DNA of 64,000 nt, taken from Mesodorylaimus sp. YZB2_4. Its lineage: Eukaryota > Nematoda > Enoplea > Dorylaimida > Dorylaimidae. Shown in pieces: positions 36,401-47,800 of this stretch. Under the pieces are notes generated by a model. It did no database searches. It was not told the origin of the DNA and saw only the letters and a program-made list of their open reading frames with translations. Both the position numbers and the translations under genes were made by a program. Each line of letters opens with the position of its first letter. The first letter of the stretch is position 1. The DNA is taken from assembly GCA_030248295.1 (NCBI GenBank), contig JASANH010000966.1, positions 124,001-188,000 on the forward strand, given 5' to 3'.

Positions 36401-39400
36401 TGACTCCCTGCGGGATTTTATTCTGTTTTTCACAAAAGGCTAGTACCCACATCACACTTATTCGTATTTTGCAGTAAGTACAGAAGTTTGGAGTTTTGGA
36501 ATACGATCCCTTCCCAACCAAAACACAGAACACCACCCCAAACCGAACAACCACCACACCAAACAACAAACACCCCCCCCCCAAAACCCCCACTGTTACC
36601 CTCGAACTCACTTGGGGAACAGTGAGGACTTGCTGAGGGTGCATCTGCCGTGACAGCACGAGGACTGCATGTGTAGCACCTACTTAGTGACACTAGAACA
36701 GGAAATTCAGCTTCTGTGGAGCCAGCATGCTAATAGCTTTGGGCGTACAACCTTCAGCACTAGAACGACCATCGGGCCTTGTGTTTCCATCTCTCTATTG
36801 CCTGAATGAAGTGGCTGAGGTAGGGGACGCCCTGTTACACTTTTTTAGTGACAGAAGAAATTCTATTTGATCACAATTTTTCTACAAACGCCGCCGAGGG
36901 AGCCCAGCCAACCTCGTCTCGCCTCGCATTTGGTTATAGTAGGGTGGCTGGGCTGACCTTTTCGTTGTCTGATAACAGATTTTTTTAGAAATAATAGTAC
37001 TTTTTCGCACCTACATTTGGGCTAGAAATTGAGAATAGATGGAAGAAATTTGTCGTTTAGTCCTCCTGTGCTGACGCAAATGTCGTGCAAAGAAGATTCC
37101 CACGTTATGCTCTGTCACTGTAGCATACCGCGCATAAGTTCCAGAGTGGCTCGGCTAAACAGGCAACTAATGTGGCTGTTTTAGGCAGGGGGTTTTCAAT
37201 TGTAAGCACTCCACTGCCGTTTGTGGCGGTACCGTAATTAATATTACTGTTACCAATCAATATTACCAATTAATTAATGTTACCACCAGAAAATATTGCT
37301 GGCAGTAATATTTTCTGGAGGCAAACAGCCTCAATTTCCGCAGCAAAAATTCTTTGCTGCAGAGAATGAGCAAAAGATCGCAGGTAGATTTTTCAAGAAT
37401 TTAGGGCTTATAAATCAAAACATTAAAAAGCAAGCCAACTAATCCGCCAAACTAAAGCAAAAAATTCAACCAAACCAAACAGAACAGAACAGAACACTCG
37501 TCTCGGCTCGGCCGGCCAGTAGTAAGTAATTTTAACGAAGGGTAACTACGGTTAACGGAATCAGCGCGCGCCGCACGGCTAATGAAAATATTCCGCCTGC
37601 TGGAGGTATGCCTTAAAATTCAGTTTTTGGAGCTAAAAAAATTAATTAGCTCGAATCTTAAAATCACACCCTCAAAAGAATACTTCGCGCCATGAGAGCT
37701 TTCAGAAAAACCAACTCTTTTGTCCGTAGCTGTAGTGGTTATTGCTGTGGACAGGACTTAAGTACTTCGTCGTCGTCGTCGTCGTCGTCTTCCGTCGTCA
37801 TCTCTGGAACAGCAAAACGTGCATTTTGGATCTCGAGAACGGCTGAACCGTTTCCAACAAAATTTTGCACGATTATTGGCCATGGTAAACATAGCTCATT
37901 TCCAAAATTTTGTGCATTTTTGTTGATTTGTTGTCGAGTTATGAACGATCAAAGTTGTCCGCTTAACATTGCGCGTCTGTGTGGCTGGGCTAAACAGGCA
38001 GCTACCGCGCCTGTTGATACACCGCGAATGGGTCTGTAGCTGCAGTGTCCTGGGGTGTCAGTCCTTCGAAGTCACAGGTTCAGAAACAGAGATAAGTATC
38101 TTAGATGAATGGGTTCGATTCCTACTCAGCTTTAGTTTTTTTTGAAAGAAGAACCCTGAAACGTGTACTTTTGAAATGCCTTTCTTGAACTGGTCGAATT
38201 TTGTTCATTTAGGGTTGGGTGTTCAATTTTGTACCGAACTTAGCTGTCATGTGCACTTCTCTAATGGCTCCTTGGTTGGCCGTGCGACTGATCAATCGGC
38301 AAGGTAAGTTGTTTTGGTGGACTGGGCTCGAACGGGGTATCGTATTGTTGTCATTATAGGACTGTCGGTGACAGTTGTTCGCAAGTTAATGGAGGTGAGT
38401 GTTCTGTGTTTTGGTTGGGAAGGGAGACCCGGCCCATCAGCTTATGGTCTCCCAGGTAGTGTTAATACATATAACTGAAACAGTTTTCTTCTCCTTGATC
38501 TGAGGGAACCTAGCCGACTGCGGAGTTGAACTTGACACAATCGATTATTGTAATGTGTGCTTGGTTGCAGCGTTCGCTCTGGATCACTTTTTTCGGGATC
38601 GGGATCGGGACTCGGTCAATCCTGGCCGGGATCGGGATTTTCAGAGTGTTTTTTTCACTTTTAATTCGTTGTAGGTAACCAACAACCCACCCCAAGTAGC
38701 CAGCAAATATAGAGCCAAAGATTTTTAGTGCAATATTTATCATAATTCAAAATCAGGCAAGCAAGACAAGCGGAGAATCAGTCACCAATTAGCAAACTAA
38801 TTCCTTCCTTCTTCTCTCTCGGTTCAATCATCCGCCAAAATTTCTACAGCTTACCCTTTTGGAACACTCCCTTCCCGAGGTCCCTTGCTCTCCCCTTCCT
38901 CTTCTTCACTTATCTCCAGATAATTCAATCCCGACCATTTTTTATTTCGATTGGGATTCCGAATGAACGCTAGGGTGCAGAAGAAAGCTGCAAAATATTG
39001 AACCCGTCTTGCCAGCTGGTCAGCAATGGTCAGTCCTTCGGGTTTTTTTATTCTTGTGTAGTGAGGAGATAGTCAGGGAAAACTCACAGGAGTTTTTTAA
39101 TTTGGTTTTCAGGTTTCGGGCTCCGTGTTCTAACACGCGGGTTTTGGGTTCTTCTTCGCAAAAAAAAGAGTAGGAAGATAAAAAAAACTCGTAGGAATTA
39201 GGGCGCTGATTACTGCCAAACATGTTGTCGGACAGGTCCAATATTTTGCAGAGAGCTGTCTTTTGCATCTACAGTAGACGAATACAATTATTGGATATGC
39301 CAAGTTCGGCAAGGTTCCCTTGTCTTGTGAGCTGTTGCCATAGTGTTGTATCTAAATGAAGAAAAGTGGAGATCCTTTTGAGATCCAGTTGACTCTAACT

Positions 39401-40037
39401 AAAACTGAATCTTTCTCCCGAAATTGTATCAACGCTACGCTCAGGTTGCTGCTGGGAGGGGAAGATCTGCGATTTCTGTCACCTTGTCGGTCTTGTATAG
39501 AACGCGGTTGCTCCACGGTGCCACTGCGGCAAGTGAACAGTTATGGTTGGAGGGGCCTGAAGGTGGCACAAGTCCGCAGGGTACGGCTATGTCGCGCAGG
39601 AAAAGCGCATCTCAGCATTCTAAGCCTGTAAGTGTCATTTCAGGGGATTTCTCAAACAGGACTGGCCTTGTGCTTGTTCCTGGTCTCCACAGTGCACGGT
39701 TACTCGGGTGCCCTGTTCTTTCTGTCGGCTGCCATGGCGTTGCGAGGTTTCCATCACGGGGGCGTGGTGGTGAATCCGCAGGACTTCGCCCCCAACCACA
39801 CGGGCACCGCTTATGGTAAGCTGGGCTGTCTTTGTCGTCGACGATTCCAGTGGTCCTTTCTTTGCAGGACTAATGAACATCGCCGGGGCCTTGCCGGGTT
39901 TTATCGGAGTCTATGTGGCCGGTTACATTCTCGAGTCATCGCACGATTGGTCTCAAGTGTTCAACCTGACGGGCGTCTTGTGTCTAGTCGGAGTGGTCAT
40001 CTATTCGGCCATTGGGACGGGCAAGCAAATAATTTAG
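33457..40037 (+). CDS. SLC17A9: SLC17A9-like vesicular transporter (MFS)
   Basis: Eleven exons: 33457-33542, 33879-34005, 34058-34280, 34341-34440, 34500-34573, 35772-35991, 36050-36146, 38213-38303, 38360-38394, 39644-39815, 39868-40037. 464 residues, phase complete. SLC17 proteins are major-facilitator anion transporters with 12 membrane helices; SLC17A9 loads nucleotides into vesicles. Seen: CMVLFIGTTFAYAARVALPI, FFWGYVSTQVIAGWLADRIG (MFS loop 2-3 motif), FRVLFGLSQG, AGSHAGTVLCGSIGSVVLEY, WLPSYFTENYPAAQGWVFN, RGFHHGGVVVNPQDFAPNH, TAYGLMNIAGALPGFIGVY. The central loop after helix 6 is longer and polar (MNKKSDDDG). Introns 5, 7 and 9 are 1.2-2.1 kb and hold repeats; introns 7 and 9 contain recognisable mobile elements. 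Substrate is inferred from family only. Confidence 0.9.
36159..36993. mobile_element. Fold-back element with ~100-base inverted ends, in SLC17A9 intron 7
   Basis: Left arm 36159-36259 and right arm about 36890-36993 are inverted copies over about 100 bases with a few mismatches and one small indel (core agcccagccaccctactata). Both outer ends carry tttctaaaaaaatctg. No coding capacity in the 630-base middle. The left end begins only 13 bases after the exon 7 donor. Confidence 0.8.
37286..37318. repeat. Perfect 12-bp-stem hairpin
   Basis: ccagaaaatatt and its exact complement aatattttctgg flank a 9-base loop, within A/T-rich repeats of the SLC17A9 intron. Confidence 0.7.
37768..37789. repeat. 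(CGT)n microsatellite
   Basis: Seven CGT units in intron 7. Just upstream, near 37730, is a tRNA A-box-like word (gtagctgtagtggtt); a similar word at 38036 is followed by a B-box (GGTTCGATTCC near 38112) and a T run, so SINE-like DNA lies on both sides. Confidence 0.7.
38569..38840 (-). mobile_element. Truncated copy of the GATCCCG-end DNA element
   Basis: Starts agcgttcgctctggatcact then tttttcgggatcgggatcgg and continues with blocks (aagtagccagcaaata, gccaaagattttta, aattcaaaatcaggc) that match the reverse complement of the element at 55890-56516. The far half and second terminus are missing. It lies in SLC17A9 intron 9. Confidence 0.75.
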
Positions 40038-40227
40038 TTGGCCCGAGGCTTTCCAAAGTAGCTTACAATTAGACTGGCATGTTACCTAGTTTCTTTTTTC
40101 TTTAAGGTGTTCAGCTTTATTTCTGTATCGCTAGCTCTAGGTTGCGTGATTGCGCCGCGATATGATGGCCGTAATCACAAAGAATTCATCTGATGAAATA
40201 TTTCTGCGATTTTACGCAGCAGTTTGA

Positions 40228-40238
40228 AATAAAATAAA
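40228..40238 (+). terminator. Overlapping AATAAA polyadenylation signals, SLC17A9
   Basis: Two overlapping AATAAA words about 190 bases past the SLC17A9 stop and before the convergent BLCAP gene. Confidence 0.55.
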
Positions 40239-40321
40239 ACCATTTCTAATCACTACGCGAAGACCGAAAGCATTAGCACTAATCACAGCGATACGCTATG
40301 TACAGCGGGGGCACGTATCGT

Positions 40322-40615
40322 TCAGTTCGCATCGGCAATATACTGCGAGTCCTGAGCAGCCGTACTGTACGAGCATTGTTCCCCGTTGTCCGTAGTTCGA
40401 CATGTTGGCCAGAATATGCACGAGTCCCGATCACTGTAGCACAATAACGCGACGGCGGCCAGGAATATGGCGCTGCAAATGTAACAAGGCTTTCGTTCCA
40501 AAAAGAATCCGATCAAATAAAAAACCATGAACATGGCGTGTTGAAAGAGCATAGACGGGTGAATGAGCGGTTTAGGGATTAATAATACCGGTATAAGCCA
40601 CTGAAGACAGTACAT
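40322..40615 (-). CDS. BLCAP: BLCAP (BC10) small membrane protein
   Basis: Single-exon frame of 97 residues. The N-terminus [17 protein letters not shown] is almost identical to vertebrate BLCAP (87 residues). It continues with a second hydrophobic stretch ([16 protein letters not shown]) and a third around [18 protein letters not shown], so a small multi-pass membrane protein with cysteine-rich ends. Function is poorly defined; the vertebrate protein limits growth and promotes apoptosis. Vertebrate BLCAP also has an uninterrupted coding exon, so the lack of introns is normal. The C-terminal 20 residues differ from vertebrates and are longer. It converges on SLC17A9 with 284 bases between the stops. 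Confidence 0.92.
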   Translation of the reverse strand: MYCLQWLIPVLLIPKPLIHPSMLFQHAMFMVFYLIGFFLERKPCYICSAIFLAAVALLCYSDRDSCIFWPTCRTTDNGEQCSYSTAAQDSQYIADAN

Positions 40616-41884
40616 TTTGATGAATTATGTAATTTACGATCGTCGATTTTGACCCGAATACTCATAATCTTTGGCGGAATTCGCCCGATGTGTTTATAAG
40701 AATACGATTATAAGAGACGAGCTATTTTCTTCGATTTGTCAGTAGTTTGTCACAGTTTTCGTTAGTTTCATTTCCCAAACGAACGTTTGGTCAGAGAAGG
40801 CGCGAGAATGACATAAAACCGAGCCGAGCCCATTTTAAAGTTTTTCATTCCATTCTGGCCCTTTGCTCATTTGCATACGACACGCGACACGCGCACAATC
40901 GTTCATGGTAAAATTAAGTTTCAGATTGTTCAGGGCAGTTTTGTCACTTGATCACGATTCATGCACGTGGCCGAAGGAAGGCACGGGAGTCGCAAGAACG
41001 TCCTACCATCGGCGTAGCGCATTCACTGTAAACGAAATATGTAGTTTTTGTAAAAAGTGGCCAGTTTCAATTTCGGAATCTTCAAAGGCGCATCTCCAAA
41101 TTTGGCTTGGCGGGTTTAGTTTTACTGCTTGAATGAGACCAAATTGCACCCGCGTGTTTGGCGCGGCGCGGTCACTACTTGCCACACAAGCAACGCCCTT
41201 GGGTGCAAGCCAATTAGGCCTGGCCGACTGGGCTGCTTGTCAGCTTTGCTGCGAGTTGGCGAGGGTGGCCGGCTGACTGATCATTTGTTGTAATTCGATT
41301 CTTGGTATTGCATTGGAGTGGTCTGTGTGTTCCCGTATTGGATATTGGCCAAGTTGTGGGGCATCAAAAGTGGGTATTAGTATGCTGTAATTACCCCTTT
41401 TCCGTGTATGATCGCTAGGACGAGCAGCTTGCGCCTTGCTATAGTTTATGTAGGCACTCGTCTGGACATCCTTCGATCTCTACTACACGAGTCTCGGCTC
41501 TTCCTTTGCGAATATGTGAGTGCACGACGAGGGGATGCCCCCTGCTGGTCCGATTAGCAGGGGCGCCTTCTAATTAGCCTTTTTCTCTGACGCGTAACAT
41601 CTTGAAGCTTCTTCGCTTTTCCAGCGAGTTTAGCCTACTCTTAGGCAGGATCGTAGAAATGGTTGGGGCGCTTTTGCCGTTTGGTCCCCAGGCGAAGGCT
41701 GGTATAAGGCTGGCTGGAGGCTAATATCAGCCTAAGCCCAAGTCATATGCCAGCCTAAGCCTGAGCCTAAGCTAACCCATGTTGGGGACCGAACAGCAAA
41801 AGTGTCATGGGGGGTTGCTTACATGGAAGATTTGGCCGAAGATTTGAGTCGAGATTTCCTTTTTCTCTCGTAGTGTCCAGAAAG
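40616..41884. other. Intergenic upstream of BLCAP and of ASK1
   Basis: Divergent intergenic region of about 1.3 kb holding both promoters. Near 41700-41775 is a patch of repeated gcctaag/aggct words with partial dyad symmetry. A ctcgtag acceptor-like site about 12 bases before the ASK1 start could be a trans-splice or 5' leader splice site. Confidence 0.45.
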
Positions 41885-44800
41885 ATGAGTGTGGTGATAC
41901 CGACGCCGGCCACTAGCCTAGCTGTTATCAGCAGTGGCGGACAATGCGAATCGCCTCCCGACCGATCAATGAAGGGACGCCGATTGCAAATGGCCGTCGT
42001 CATCGATTTGCTCATCAAAGAATGCTTGTCTACGAGGCAATCGGTTTGGGACGAATTGCAAAAGTTAAAGGAATCATTGAATGTAACTTTACAGGTAAAA
42101 TAAACTGATTCTTCTCCTGTTTTCTACGAATTGTCTTCTTTTTGTAGCATATTTCGTTCGAGAAATTAGATTTTGGCGAGACGGCTAGTTTGGATGCTTT
42201 TTATAATGCTGACGTTGCCTTGGTCGATTTGAGCGTTCGAATGCAGCAAAGCACACTGTGCTATCACCTTGGCGTTCGTGAGAGCATGAATCAAACGTAC
42301 AATATCGTCTTGACTCATTGTCCAGACGTCGGCAAGGAAGGAGGGATTATGACGCCTTTGAAAGTAACAACAAGACTAAATCTTTTTTAATAGGATTTCA
42401 CTTTTTAAAATTTTCAGATTAATTTTGGTCATTACAAGAATCTGATGTATGCATTAAGAGAAGATAGTTTAGTGGCCTGGGATCCATCGCAAATGTTCCC
42501 CGCCGTTTCGGGTGCTATTGCCACCTCGGGGCCTGTCATTCAATCGGTTGCTTGCGCTTTCAGATCTAAGATTAAAAAATATTTAAAAGATGTTCAAATC
42601 GATGCAAGGTAAATGATTTTTAGATTTTTTACAAATAAACTCTATTTTCGCTTTTTCAGTGCCCACAGTAAAGATAAGTTTTTGTCCGATTTGCGCAAAG
42701 CCAGGCAAACTTACGAAGGTGAAAAGCTGAGCGAGATGTTGGACAAATTGCGATTGCGGTTGGACGATCCTGACGTACTATCAGTGGACACCGTGGTCAA
42801 CATGTTGCTGTCTTATCGGTGAGTAGGTCAGTCTGCATGCGGCACACTTTCTGTTTCCCTGGGTGGGAAGGATGCTCGATGCGTTAGAGCACCCGGGTCG
42901 AGAAAGATCTGGATTTTGCAAAGAGTATACGTGCCATTTCGCCCTTGTTTAAAAATCTAAATACATGAGCTGGGATGCGTCAACATGTCTGCGGCTGCTT
43001 TTAGTCATTATCAGCGTTTTTTTGGACGGGGAGATGGGTTTTGATTTTTTTGAAATCCTTACCAAATTTGCGATGTTCTTCGGAAAATTCGGAATCCGGG
43101 TGAATTTGATGAATTAAAAACGATGCTACCAGAACTGGAAAAACCCAAATGAGAGTTCGATTTCAAGGTTTAGGAAGAGCCACGTGTTCTGACGGCACGA
43201 TAATAAGCCTTGTTTTAGTGACATCCAAAACTACGATGCTATGGTTTCGTTCGTCGAAGATGTGGCCTCTTTGCCCAACTGCAAAATCGCCGAAGCACCC
43301 GCCGTCAGATTTAATTTAGCCTTTGCTTTGAACAGGTACAGTAAGTATTGGCTGTGCGAGCCTTGGTCAGCCACGACCCTTGTCCGGCCACGACCCTTGT
43401 CCGGGTCGTGGCCTAGCGATCAAGGCGTCGGGCTCTCACGATGGTTGCCTAACCCTAGAGTCCTCTATATATGCTTGGCTATGGGTAAAGTATGGCATGG
43501 CATTTCAGCTTGTCTTACACTCACTCTTTGCAGACGGAACAATGATAACGACCGCGATCGAGCCCTGGAAGTCATCATCGATACGTTGAATACGCAGGAG
43601 AACCAGGTGCCGGACTTGTTGTGTTTGGCGGGACGGATTTATAAAGACAAGTTCGTCGAGTCGAATTACACGGACACCGTGTCCAGGGACCATGCCATTT
43701 TGTGGTATCAGAAAGGGTTCGACGTGCAGCCGAACGAGTACGCTGGGATCAACTTGGCCACATTGCTCGTCATTGCTGGCCATAGTTTCCAGACGTCTAC
43801 CGAGTTGCAGCAAATTGGTAAGGAACAGCGGGTGGCTAGTAGCGTGCTCTGGTGGCCCCTGTGTCTCAATTCCCGATGGCTCTTATAAGCAAGGGCTTAG
43901 GCGAGTGGTCCCTTGTTTGCGGATTTCCTACAGATACTTCGAGTTTTTCAAGTTTTGTGATGGGCCATCGCTGCTTCTAAGAAGATGCAATTTTTCTGTC
44001 TAATTTAAGGAATCTTTGAGGTCTTCAAAAATTTTTCCCCCCGCCCTGGATCCCTTTGGTGCTACAATCTCTACATCACAGGGCACCAAGATGCGGTCTT
44101 AGTACCCTTGCAAACCGTGTCTCCTATGCACTATATGCAGTAGTTACCACGCCCCAGAGGTGCGTACATGCAACCGGGGACCCCAGCTCGGTACTCGGGC
44201 CTTACTGTCCAAAAATCCAATCTTCTAGTCCCCCTTCCTTTGTAGCTGTTGTGCTAAACAGTCTGCTCGGTCGAAAAGGATCTCTGGCGAATTTGAAAGA
44301 TTATTGGGACGTTGCCACATTTTTCGAGATTAGCGTCCTAGCTGAAGACTATGCCAAGGCATCACAAGCTGCTAGGCACATGTTTATGCTCAAGCCGCCC
44401 GCCTGGTAAGGACCTTATTGATTGGCCGTGTACACTGCATGTGTTCAATGCCCGATTTTGCAGGTATCTCAAATCTACGATCGGAAATATCAAATTGATC
44501 AACAAATTTCGTGAAGGCACAACACCAAAAACGCCCGAAGCATACGCCGAGTATAAACAGTTCATTTTTTGGACAGAATTCTTCGTGGAGGCTGCGAGGA
44601 TGGAAGAAGAGTGCACGGATACCAGATTCCCCATCTTGATCATGGAACCGGATAAGGTAGGCCGGGGTGCACGCGCGGATGCAAGGCTAGGTTTAAAAAT
44701 TTGACGATTCTACGTCGTCCTTTCTAGACCTACTCGCCTAGCTACGTGCAAGTAAACTTGGAAGATAATTCATTGACTTTATTTCACGTCGTTCCGGCCA

Positions 44801-47800
44801 ATGTGAAGCGGGGCTTGCACCAGTGGCGATTCCCCGCCGATGCTATCAAAGCCGTCAGTCCAGCCAAGCGAGATGAACGAGCTATATTTTTGTACGTCTA
44901 TCAGAATTCCGATGACTTCATGCTTATCTTCCCGACCGATGCTCATCGTCATAGGTATGCGTGAATGAGGCACAAGTTGAAGCTGCTTCGACGGGGGTCT
45001 CTGCATGAGTTTTTTTTCAGGTTTTTAAATCTCATGGAGGATATTACGGCCAATATTGAAGGCTCAAAATTGCTCAGCGATTATGAAAGAATGCAAACGG
45101 TTACTGTACGTGGATGACCTCAGGTGAAGTCGGGGTGTCGCGGGTGACGTTGAACATTGTTTTAGTACGAATACGAGCATGATCAGAATAGCCAAAAGGT
45201 GGTTCTGGGCAAAGGTACTTTCGGCACAGTATACGCTGGTCGGGACTTGACGACGCAACGTGCAATCGCTATCAAGGAGGTGGAAATCAAGAATCCCGAG
45301 TAAGCTGCAGTGCATTGTGAGGGGAAGGGCTGGACGGGGTGGACGGACTGGTTTGGTTTCAGAGAAATCCAGCCTCTGATGGAAGAAATTACGCTGCACT
45401 CGACGCTAGTGCACAAGAATATCGTGCAATATTTGGGCTGTGAAGTGTCGGAGGATGGACGCACGTTTCGCATATTCATGGAGCAAGTGCCTGGAGGTAG
45501 TGTGGCGTGGCGATATGGCAGTTTGTGTATGGTTGGGTCGCTATACTGGAGGGAGTTTTTGCCCAGGGCAACCTAGGCCGCGGCTAAAGCATTATCCTGA
45601 CGGGTGTACGGATAAACAAGGCTGTACGATAAGGCGGGCATTTCAGGGAGCTTGTCGTCGTTGTTACGACTGAAGTGGGGACCGTTGCTGGACAACGAAC
45701 CGGCCATGGCTTATTACGCCAAACAGATCTTGGAGGGCTTGCGGTATTTGGTAAGTAGGGCGTGGGATTGATGAATGGACACTCTCACTAATGTCCGCTC
45801 ATTTTTGCTTTAGCATACGCAAAAGATCGTGCATCGCGATATCAAAGGAGACAACGTTCTGGTGAACACGTACAGCGGGTTGTGCAAGATCTCCGATTTC
45901 GGCACTTGCAAACGGCTGGCTGGCTTGAATCCCGTCACGGACACGTTCACGGGTGAGTGCGGGTCCAGTGTGTGTCCGACTGTGCTTCAGCTGTGATGGA
46001 TTTTAGGGACGCTGCAATACATGGCGCCGGGTAAGGCATGGTGAAAGGTGCGACGTGATGTTCTGATTCACAATCGATTTATATTGTAGAAGTTATTGAT
46101 CAGGGGCAAAGAGGATATGGGGCCCCGGTAAGCCTTTAGTGCAGAAGATATTTAAATGCGGGTAATTGGAGTGTTCGTTGCAGGCCGACATCTGGTCTTT
46201 CGGGTGCACCATGATCGAAATGGTCACTGGAAAGGCTCCGTTTGTTGAGGTGAGGTGAGGGGACGTGCTCATCGACCAGCCCTGGATGTTTTGAGCTTTG
46301 GATTGTTCCAGAATATTCGCTTAATCCTGGGAAGCATCGGAAGAATAGTTGTTTTTGAACGGGAACACGCAATATTGACTCGAGCTATAAATTACCTTAT
46401 TGACTTGGACTTCCTGGGCACCTGCTGTAGCCTGTGATTAATTTTGACATTTTCGTGTTTACGTTTCAGCTCGGCTCTCCTCAAGCAGCCATGTTCAAAG
46501 TGGGAATGTTCAAGATGCATCCAGCAATCCCCGAGGAGCTGAGTGAAGAAGCGAAAACGTTCATTCTAAAGTAAGTTGTCGAAATGTGGATTGGGAGTAA
46601 CTGAAAATAGGGTTTTCTTGGGTCCGAATGGCTCAGGTGTCTGGCATGGGAGTTTCCAAATTTTGATTTGGTCACTTGTGGTTGGAGGACACTAAGGTGG
46701 GCGGATTGTGTCACGTGTGGATGGGTGATAATTTCTCTGAGTGGACGTGATATAGGCGTAGAATGATAAGATAGAGTTTCTTGCTTTGCGCAATTTTTCT
46801 GAGTGGCTCTAATCTTTTATTTGAACCCGCTAGCACGTAGCATCACTGCTTGGCTTAGGACTGATCGCGGGGGATGTTTTTTGGGGCCTCGAGCATACTT
46901 GCATATGCTGATAGTTTATTACCTTGCATTAAAAAAAGTTTTGAATTTCGCTCACTTAAGGGGAGCGCAATTAGGTGTAGATATCTTATCTGCACCCACA
47001 TGAGTCATGGCTCCAGGAACTGTGTGTATCGTCGGGGCCAGGAGTGCTCTACGTAATGTGGCTGGTTTGGGTTGAATATATCGGCTAGTTTTGCCTTTCC
47101 GGGTCCGAACTGCACTTTGGGGACTTCAGTCCTGGATTCGTCAGGACCTCGCTCATGTTCTCCGGGTGTGAGTGTCCTTAGAAGCCAGAATTGTAAGAGG
47201 CCGTTTTTTCCAGCCGACCTGCGGACAAAAGGAAGCTTGTGTGAGGACTGGCCACACGCGGCCCTGATTGATAGCGGGGGGCTCTGAAGCCAGGATTGTC
47301 TCGATGGCGCTGGGTGAGTCAGCCATGGCCTGGCGTGCTGTCGCAAATTGAGAACTAGTTTTACACCCGTCGACCATAATCAGAACTGTGAAAGACCGCA
47401 GTCTGTACAGTCCTGGTCTTGGCGTCGACTTATTCGAGATCCCGATAAACTGCCATCTCGAACGAAGGCTAACCAAAGTTGTGAACGTGTTTGCAGGGGC
47501 CAGGGACGCTGGAAGCGGCTGATGCTGACTGCCTATACCACAGTATGTTCTAGTATCAGCAGCTGTATCCTAACTATGGGATGTGTGTGGAAGATGACGC
47601 CAGTTTAGGGAATGTACACAAGAGCGTATTTCCTATTTTCTATAGTCCATAAAGGGTGCATCTCTCTTTTTCAGATGTTTCGAAGCGAGCCCGAGTAAAC
47701 GTGCGACAGCCAATACCTTGTTGCAAGAACCATTTTTGGCGAGGTTTGTCTTTGCTTGGTTCTTGGGTGGTCGATGTTTGATCTTGCTGCGTGTTTAGTA

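Noticed and set aside
39356..39631. Frames upstream of SLC17A9 exon 10
   Set aside because: Intronic; the coding phase starts only at the acceptor before 39644.
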